Below, one piece after another: positions 33,835-38,866 of a DNA stretch of 38,866 nt. Where the stretch lies: positions 1 through 38,866 of the forward strand of contig JAHDHZ010000023.1 of the NCBI GenBank assembly GCA_020631045.1, read 5' to 3'. The position numbers and the translations under genes are program-made. The stretch's first letter is position 1, and each line of letters begins with the position of its first letter. This stretch comes from Flavobacteriales bacterium. GTDB lineage: Bacteria; Bacteroidota; Bacteroidia; Flavobacteriales_G; JALEGO01. The notes beneath the pieces were generated by a model. That model saw nothing but the letters and a program-made list of their open reading frames with translations, had not been told where the DNA came from and did not search any database.

Positions 33835-34626
33835 ATGAAATCAATTAAAATCAATGCTTTTTTTCTTGCTAGCATCTTCTTTTTTGCCTGCAATTCTTCT
33901 TCTGACTCATCTAAAATTGCTCAGCAAGCTGCCGCTGAAATTGAACAAGAGTCATCAGTATTAAAAATTTATCCCGCCAACAGTGAAGTTGATTATCCAA
34001 AGGCTTCATTGAAACTCAATAAACATCAAAAAAATGACAGTGATTATACGTTTAATTACCAAGTTGAAAACTACGAACTACAGTCTCAAACTACTGACGC
34101 TACGCATCAATCATGTGCCAACTCAGGAAAAGGCCAGCACATTCACTTTATTGTAAACAATGCTCCTTACAAAGCTAAATACACTGCTGAGTTTAATGAA
34201 AAACTTTCTGCTGGCACCAATGTTATTTTATCATTTTTATCTCGTTCTTACCATTTGAGTGTTAAAAATAAAAACGCCTTTGACTTATCTGTTATTGAGT
34301 CTTCAGATGTAAAAACTATAGATTTTGATCGCAATGCTGCACACCTTTTTTACAGCAGACCAAAAGGGACATACAAAAAAGCTGATGCTCAAAAAGTTTT
34401 AGTAGACTTTTATTTAATCAATACTACTTTGAGCAGCGATGGCAATAAAGTACTCTTATTGGTTGATGGCGAAGAGTTTTTACTAGATTCTTGGCAACCT
34501 TATTTTATAGAAGGACTTTCTCAGGGCGAGCATAGAATTCAGATCAAACTTGTTGACAATGATGGTCAATTTATTGACGGACCGTTCAACGATTCTAAAG
34601 AACGCATCATTACAATTGAGCAATAG
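33835..34626 (+). CDS. Lipoprotein of unknown function
   Basis: ATG 33835 gives a lipoprotein signal (KINAFFLASIFFFAC), whereas the longer ORF track version adds 19 unlikely residues. The mature protein (about 245 aa) looks all-beta. SCANSGKGQHIHFIVNNAPY and FLSRSYHLSVKN are the most distinctive stretches. The C terminus (LLLVDGEEFLLDSW, GEHRIQIKLVDNDGQFIDGP) resembles an Ig-like or cupredoxin-like sandwich. Similar Bacteroidota proteins are sometimes labelled 'phosphopeptide-binding', without support that I can see here. The histidines in GQHIH might bind a metal. It is probably anchored to the outer membrane. Confidence 0.75.
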   Translation: MKSIKINAFFLASIFFFACNSSSDSSKIAQQAAAEIEQESSVLKIYPANSEVDYPKASLKLNKHQKNDSDYTFNYQVENYELQSQTTDATHQSCANSGKGQHIHFIVNNAPYKAKYTAEFNEKLSAGTNVILSFLSRSYHLSVKNKNAFDLSVIESSDVKTIDFDRNAAHLFYSRPKGTYKKADAQKVLVDFYLINTTLSSDGNKVLLLVDGEEFLLDSWQPYFIEGLSQGEHRIQIKLVDNDGQFIDGPFNDSKERIITIEQ

Positions 34627-34634
34627 TTAGATGC

Positions 34635-34657
34635 TTCTAAACGTTTAAGCGTTAGAA
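34635..34657 (+). promoter_or_regulatory. Stem-loop abutting the sprE start codon
   Basis: TTCTAAACG (34635-34643) and CGTTAGAA (34650-34657) pair with one bulged A around a TTTAAG loop. The stem ends on the base before ATG 34658. It might limit initiation or end the upstream transcript, though there is no T-run. Confidence 0.35.
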
Positions 34658-37219
34658 ATGACAAATAAGCTTCTTGTTTTCATAAGTTTTGTTGCTTTAT
34701 TGAGTGCATGTTCAACTAAGGTTAACAAGTTCACCAACAGAACATATCACCAAACCACTACAAGGTTTAATGTATTATTCAATGGTCAGCAAAGTCTCTT
34801 TTCAGCTCAACAAGCGCTACTAGAAAGTCAAGAGCAAGATTACGATTCATTGTGGGGATTATTTCTCTATCCTAAAGACACAAATGAGGTATCTAGCATT
34901 AAAGAACACCTTGAAAAAGCAGTAAAAAAAGGTGAGAAAGCCATTCAGCGTCATTCAATGTACATTAAAAGAAAAGAACGCAATAAATATATTGATGAGG
35001 CTTATATGCTCATTGCCAAGGCAAAACTTTACAGCTTAAATTATAAAAAGGCAGAAGAAGTGTTTAATTATCTAGGCCGGGCATACAAGAAACAAGAAGA
35101 GGGTAAACTTGCAAAAATATGGAAAGCCCATGTTTTGACTGAAAAAAACAAAACCTCACAGGCTTATGATATTTTCAAAGACTTAGATGAAGACTTAAAA
35201 ACACTTGGTGCTCCTACCAAACAGTTTTATTACAAATCATTTGCCCATCTAAACATTAAAGAGGGAGACTATGAAAAAGCAATTGAGCACTTAGAAAAAG
35301 CTATTAAGTTCACAAAAAAGAAACAAGAAAAAATTCATCTCCATTTTTTAATTGCTCAACTCTATCAAGCAGAAAATAACGTGAGCTCTGCTGCCACTTA
35401 TTTTGATAAAGTGCTTGATTTAAAACCACATTATGACTTAATGTTAAACACCAAACTACAGAAAGCAGGAGGCAATTTAGGCTCTGCAGAATCTGAGAAA
35501 GAACTTCTAGACTTACTTAAAAAAGCCCCTAGCGGAGACGCCAAAAGTCAAATACTTGGTTCTCTTGCGCAAATACAACTCAACAAAGGCAAAGAAAACA
35601 AAGCATTAGAATACATGAAAGCTTCTGCTAATGAAGCGAAAAAAGCCTCTAGTAAAAAGAAAGCTTTCTTACAATTGGCTAAATTTCATTTTAACAAAAC
35701 CCATTTTGAACAATCAAAACTTTATTACGATTCTACCTTGTTACATGTTCAGAGTTCTGATCCAAATCACACTAATTTACAAGAAACTCGAAATACACTT
35801 GCGCGATTAGTGAAAAATCTTCAAGTGATCGCCTTGCAAGATTCATTAATTAATTTGGCTCAAATGAGTGAAGAAGATAGAATTAGTGCTATTCAACAGC
35901 AAATTAAAAAAGATGAAGCTCAAAAGGAGGCACTAGCTCTGCAAAAACAAAATGAGCTTGACAACAAATTAAATAGTGTTACTTCTAATACAGCTCCACT
36001 AACAGCCTCTTTAGATAAAAAAAACGATTGGTATTTTTTAAACACTACCACACTTGAATTTGGTCGAACTGATTTTTTAAAAATATGGGGTGAACGCAAA
36101 TTAGAAGATCATTGGAGAAGAACAGAAAAAAGTGCTTTTTTCAGCCAAGATCAAAGCGACTTACAAGAAGACGACTTGACCAACAACAATGAGTTTAAAC
36201 GTTATTTGAAAGACATTCCTCTTACAGATAAACAAATGGCTAGCTCAACAAAAAGCTTAACAGAAAGCTTATATGATTTGGGCATTGTTTATAAAGAAAA
36301 ATTAGATCAACCCAAAAAAGCGCTTCAATTAGGCTTTGACCGAATTGTATTTGAGCATGACACCTCTAAGCTAGCTGCATCTTCTGCTTACTTTTGTTAC
36401 TTAATTGCAAAAGAAGATGCTAGTCTAAATGCTGAGAAATACCGCAAAATTATCTTAGATAAATATGCCGAAACTGAATATGCTAAAATTGTTTTAAACC
36501 CCAATTATTTTGCTGAGAAAAAAGCCAGTGCGCTTTCAGTACAACCTTTATATAAAAAGGCTTATTTACTTTACAAAGAAAAGAACTATACCGAATCACT
36601 TACTCAAATTGAATATGCTTTAAAACAATATCCCAAAACTGAACTTAAGCCAAAATTGCTATTGCTTGCCTCTTACAATAAAAAAGATTTATTTGATCAA
36701 GCAGGCTTTAAAAACACACTTCAGGAATTGGTGAAATCACACCCTAAAACAGAACAGGGCGAACTTGCACAAAAATTATTGCAACAAAAAAGTGATTTCT
36801 TTACCCCCAAATCCCTTGACTATAAAATTAAAGGTCAAAACGACAGTTTATACACTATAGAAGACTCGTTAAATCTTAATTTTATTGTTGCCATCCCTAA
36901 GTCTAATAACTTGAACCTGAAAATCTTTGAAACAAAATTAAACGTATTCAATAAAAAGTATTTTAAAGCTTCTAATTTAAGTGTCAGTGAACTCCCATTT
37001 AAAAACAAATACCTTTTCTTAAAGGCTGAAACTTTTTCTTCACTAAAGTTAGCCCTAGAGTATCATCAATCATTTTTAGATAACAAAAACATACTTAAAA
37101 ATTTAAATGACAAAGGATTTTACAGCTTTATTATATCTCAGAACAACCTCAACACACTGCTGACTCAAGAATCCATTGAGCCTTATAATGTTTTTTATTT
37201 GTCTGAAATAAAGAAATAA
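34658..37219 (+). CDS. sprE: SprE/PorW-type TPR lipoprotein of the T9SS and gliding machinery
   Basis: SprE (PorW) is an outer-membrane TPR lipoprotein required for T9SS secretion and gliding. The lipobox LLSAC is followed by STKVNKFTNRTYHQTTTRFN and VLFNGQQSLFSAQQAL, the family signature region. TPR-like helices run through about 110-370 (KAEEVFNYLGRAY, DYEKAIEHLEKAIKF, NVSSAATYFDKVLDL) and again at about 620-700. The length of 853 aa matches the family. The window also encodes three T9SS cargo proteins, consistent with an active system. A bactofilin gene follows 61 nt downstream. A stem-loop sits directly before the start codon. Confidence 0.85.
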   Translation: MTNKLLVFISFVALLSACSTKVNKFTNRTYHQTTTRFNVLFNGQQSLFSAQQALLESQEQDYDSLWGLFLYPKDTNEVSSIKEHLEKAVKKGEKAIQRHSMYIKRKERNKYIDEAYMLIAKAKLYSLNYKKAEEVFNYLGRAYKKQEEGKLAKIWKAHVLTEKNKTSQAYDIFKDLDEDLKTLGAPTKQFYYKSFAHLNIKEGDYEKAIEHLEKAIKFTKKKQEKIHLHFLIAQLYQAENNVSSAATYFDKVLDLKPHYDLMLNTKLQKAGGNLGSAESEKELLDLLKKAPSGDAKSQILGSLAQIQLNKGKENKALEYMKASANEAKKASSKKKAFLQLAKFHFNKTHFEQSKLYYDSTLLHVQSSDPNHTNLQETRNTLARLVKNLQVIALQDSLINLAQMSEEDRISAIQQQIKKDEAQKEALALQKQNELDNKLNSVTSNTAPLTASLDKKNDWYFLNTTTLEFGRTDFLKIWGERKLEDHWRRTEKSAFFSQDQSDLQEDDLTNNNEFKRYLKDIPLTDKQMASSTKSLTESLYDLGIVYKEKLDQPKKALQLGFDRIVFEHDTSKLAASSAYFCYLIAKEDASLNAEKYRKIILDKYAETEYAKIVLNPNYFAEKKASALSVQPLYKKAYLLYKEKNYTESLTQIEYALKQYPKTELKPKLLLLASYNKKDLFDQAGFKNTLQELVKSHPKTEQGELAQKLLQQKSDFFTPKSLDYKIKGQNDSLYTIEDSLNLNFIVAIPKSNNLNLKIFETKLNVFNKKYFKASNLSVSELPFKNKYLFLKAETFSSLKLALEYHQSFLDNKNILKNLNDKGFYSFIISQNNLNTLLTQESIEPYNVFYLSEIKK

Positions 37220-37280
37220 ACTTTTGTTGTATTTTATTTTTTCGTAATTTACATTCAAATCAATTAAAACAGACATCTTT

Positions 37281-37703
37281 ATGTTCAGTAATAAACAGGA
37301 AAATCAAGGTTTTAACGAATTAGATATCAATTCACACAATACTATTGGCGCAGGAACCATTATCAGCGGAGAGATCAACATTGAAGGAAACGTTCGCATA
37401 GACGGAACCATTAAAGGCAATGTCATTTCTAAAGGAAAGATCGTATTAGGTAATACTGGCGTAATTGAAGGTGAGATTGAATGTCAGCACGCCTATGTGT
37501 CTGGTAAGATCAAAGGAAAAATCATCGTACATGAAGTACTTTCAGTAAAGTCTTCTGCTGAATTAGATGGAGATGTTTATTATTCTAAAATTGAGGTTGA
37601 CAACGGTGCTACCATTAATGGTTCATTGATTGCCAACAACTCTAATTCAAACAAAAAAGTAGCTTCAACAGCTAAAAAAGAAGTTGTTTTTAGTGAAAAC
37701 TAA
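37281..37703 (+). CDS. Bactofilin (polymer-forming cytoskeletal protein)
   Basis: Bactofilins polymerise without nucleotide into filaments that scaffold cell-wall or envelope machinery. The central region (about 20-118) has the repeating hydrophobic/glycine pattern of a right-handed beta-helix: GTIISGEINIEGNVRIDGTI, GNVISKGKIVLGNTGVIEGE, and YVSGKIKGKIIV. Short unstructured tails flank it. The position between sprE and atpZ is suggestive of an envelope-linked role. The length of 140 aa is typical. Confidence 0.93.
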   Translation: MFSNKQENQGFNELDINSHNTIGAGTIISGEINIEGNVRIDGTIKGNVISKGKIVLGNTGVIEGEIECQHAYVSGKIKGKIIVHEVLSVKSSAELDGDVYYSKIEVDNGATINGSLIANNSNSNKKVASTAKKEVVFSEN

Positions 37704-37706
37704 TTT

Positions 37707-37931
37707 TTGAGTAATTCTAAAAAAAAATCTAGCAGTGCCCTGAAAAAATTCATGGGCGCTGGTATTCAAATGGCGCTGATTATTTGCCTGGGTATTTTCA
37801 CTGGTAAAACTTTAGATGTTTATCTTGAACAAGAAAAAACCTTCACTATTATCTTTACACTTGGAGCCTTATTTTTAGCCATTGGTTTTTTCATCATTAA
37901 AGCCCTTAAGATCACTAACGATGATGCATGA
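37707..37931 (+). CDS. AtpZ/AtpI-family ATP synthase accessory protein
   Basis: A 74-residue membrane protein with a lysine/serine-rich N terminus and two TM helices (GAGIQMALIICLGIFTGKTL and IIFTLGALFLAIGFFIIKAL), typical of AtpZ proteins encoded before atpB. The start is TTG 37707, 3 nt after the bactofilin stop. The first ATG (37752) would cut into the first helix region, so TTG is preferred. These proteins assist F0 assembly or magnesium/calcium transport near the ATP synthase. Confidence 0.8.
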   Translation: MSNSKKKSSSALKKFMGAGIQMALIICLGIFTGKTLDVYLEQEKTFTIIFTLGALFLAIGFFIIKALKITNDDA

Positions 37932-38256
37932 GCTTTTCAAAGTAAACTTATTTGCTCTGTTTGTTCTTTTGGGTGGATTCACACTAAACTATTTGGGGGT
38001 TGAAACTTCAATGACTGCCCAGATATTCTTATACGCACTTACAACGCTTTTATTGAGTCTTGCTATTTGGGTCAAATATGTAAATAAAGAGCTACTTAAT
38101 TTCTATGTATTGTTTGGAGTACTTGTAAAATTTATGGCCGTGTTGATTTTTTTAATGCTGGTGTCATTAAGTAAAGTAGAGATTGGCGTATTTTTCATCT
38201 TTTACTTTATTTACTTGGTGGTGTATTCAGTAGGGATGTATCGAGTGATTAATTGA
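37921..38256 (+). CDS. Small AtpI-like membrane protein
   Basis: A 111-residue protein with four hydrophobic helices (FKVNLFALFVLLGGFTLNYL, FLYALTTLLLSLAIWVKY, FYVLFGVLVKFMAVLIFLML, VFFIFYFIYLVVYSVGM). In Bacteroidota such a protein commonly lies between atpZ and atpB. The start MMHELF at 37921 overlaps the atpZ stop; the ORF track's earlier ATG (37882) would bury 13 more codons in atpZ. Here atpB does not follow. Instead the gene ends at a palindrome and a convergent hemB. Confidence 0.72.
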   Translation: MMHELFKVNLFALFVLLGGFTLNYLGVETSMTAQIFLYALTTLLLSLAIWVKYVNKELLNFYVLFGVLVKFMAVLIFLMLVSLSKVEIGVFFIFYFIYLVVYSVGMYRVIN

Positions 38257-38260
38257 AGTG

Positions 38261-38429
38261 GATTTGAAATTGTTTTTCTCGCTCATCCCAAAAAAAGCCT
38301 AGAAAAATTAGCAAACCCTCTTAAAAAATTGAATTGCTTCGCCCATTTTTTTTTGGCGCACAAACCCCTCGCCGCTTTGCTATTTTTCTGTCATTTTTTG
38401 AAAATTCGCTCAAAAAATAATTTCAAATC
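38261..38429. repeat. Long imperfect palindrome between convergent genes
   Basis: The left arm (38261 to about 38320) and the right arm (about 38369-38429) are inverted copies with small gaps. Both begin GATTTGAAATT and contain CAAAAAA, AGAAAAAT and TAGCAAA in the same order when the right arm is reverse-complemented. The centre holds CGCC-CATTTTTTTT-GGCG (38340-38358), another small stem. It fills the 181-bp gap between the AtpI-like gene and hemB. It could be a bidirectional terminator or a decayed miniature inverted-repeat element. No target-site duplication is obvious. Confidence 0.65.
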
Positions 38430-38437
38430 AGCTTCGA

Positions 38438-38866
<429 letters not shown>

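Overview
The window looks like ordinary chromosome of a low-GC Bacteroidota, most likely a Flavobacteriia-type aerobe with a type IX secretion system (T9SS). Pointers are a tmRNA whose tag reads GETNYALAA, many TAnnTTTG promoter elements, secreted proteins with Por-type or gliding-associated C-terminal sorting domains, a SprE/PorW lipoprotein next to a bactofilin, and a TonB receptor with an N-terminal carboxypeptidase-regulatory domain. I see no transposase, integrase, phage gene or CRISPR array.

Layout. 1-605: hairpin-rich tail, ssrA (minus) and a divergent promoter region. 606-3916: TonB-dependent receptor and alpha/beta hydrolase. 3903-7178 (minus): a YfiR-like protein, a TPR protein and a HAMP/SpoIIE phosphatase, probably one signalling operon. 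7206-8976 (minus): HldD and an RsuA/RluB-type pseudouridine synthase with an altered catalytic motif. 9048-10937 (plus): PTPS-type pterin synthase, FolE, FabD. 10934-13705 (minus): small membrane protein, DUF3822-like protein, RsmD, PHP-type tyrosine phosphatase. 13781-16688 (plus): FAD oxidoreductase and NosR/NapH-like Fe-S membrane protein. 16723-22992: MORN-repeat protein and two large, convergent T9SS cargo proteins (thioredoxin plus six Ig-like repeats; trypsin-like protease plus P domain). 23049-27230 (minus): four-gene lipid cluster. 27317-28576: fumarylacetoacetase. 28671-31357: gliding-domain secreted protein and a von Willebrand A protein. 31455-33145: PhoB/PhoR-like two-component system. 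33202-34626: RRM protein and two lipoproteins. 34658-38256: SprE, bactofilin, AtpZ and an AtpI-like membrane protein. 38261-38429: long imperfect palindrome. 38438-end: 3' part of hemB.

The most interesting unit is the minus-strand cluster 27230->23049: a GNAT-fold acyltransferase-like protein, an SDR reductase, a CysK/CBS-fold PLP enzyme and an alpha-oxoamine synthase. The last, with the SDR and acyltransferase, would fit sphingolipid synthesis. The embedded CysK-like enzyme points instead to cysteate supply and so to sulfonolipids (capnine and N-acyl-capnine), lipids linked to gliding in this phylum. This agrees with the T9SS/gliding genes in the same window, but the substrate is inferred.

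A second theme is pterin and aromatic amino acid metabolism: FolE plus a PTPS with the C-X5-HGH motif of tetrahydrobiopterin-type enzymes, and fumarylacetoacetase, the last step of Phe/Tyr breakdown. A third is promoter architecture: at least four genes have a TAnnTTTG box ending exactly 5 nt before ATG, which predicts leaderless or nearly leaderless mRNAs. Several start codons in the ORF track were moved downstream on promoter or signal-peptide evidence, and one lipoprotein gene (33202-33519) was recovered from a longer shadow frame.
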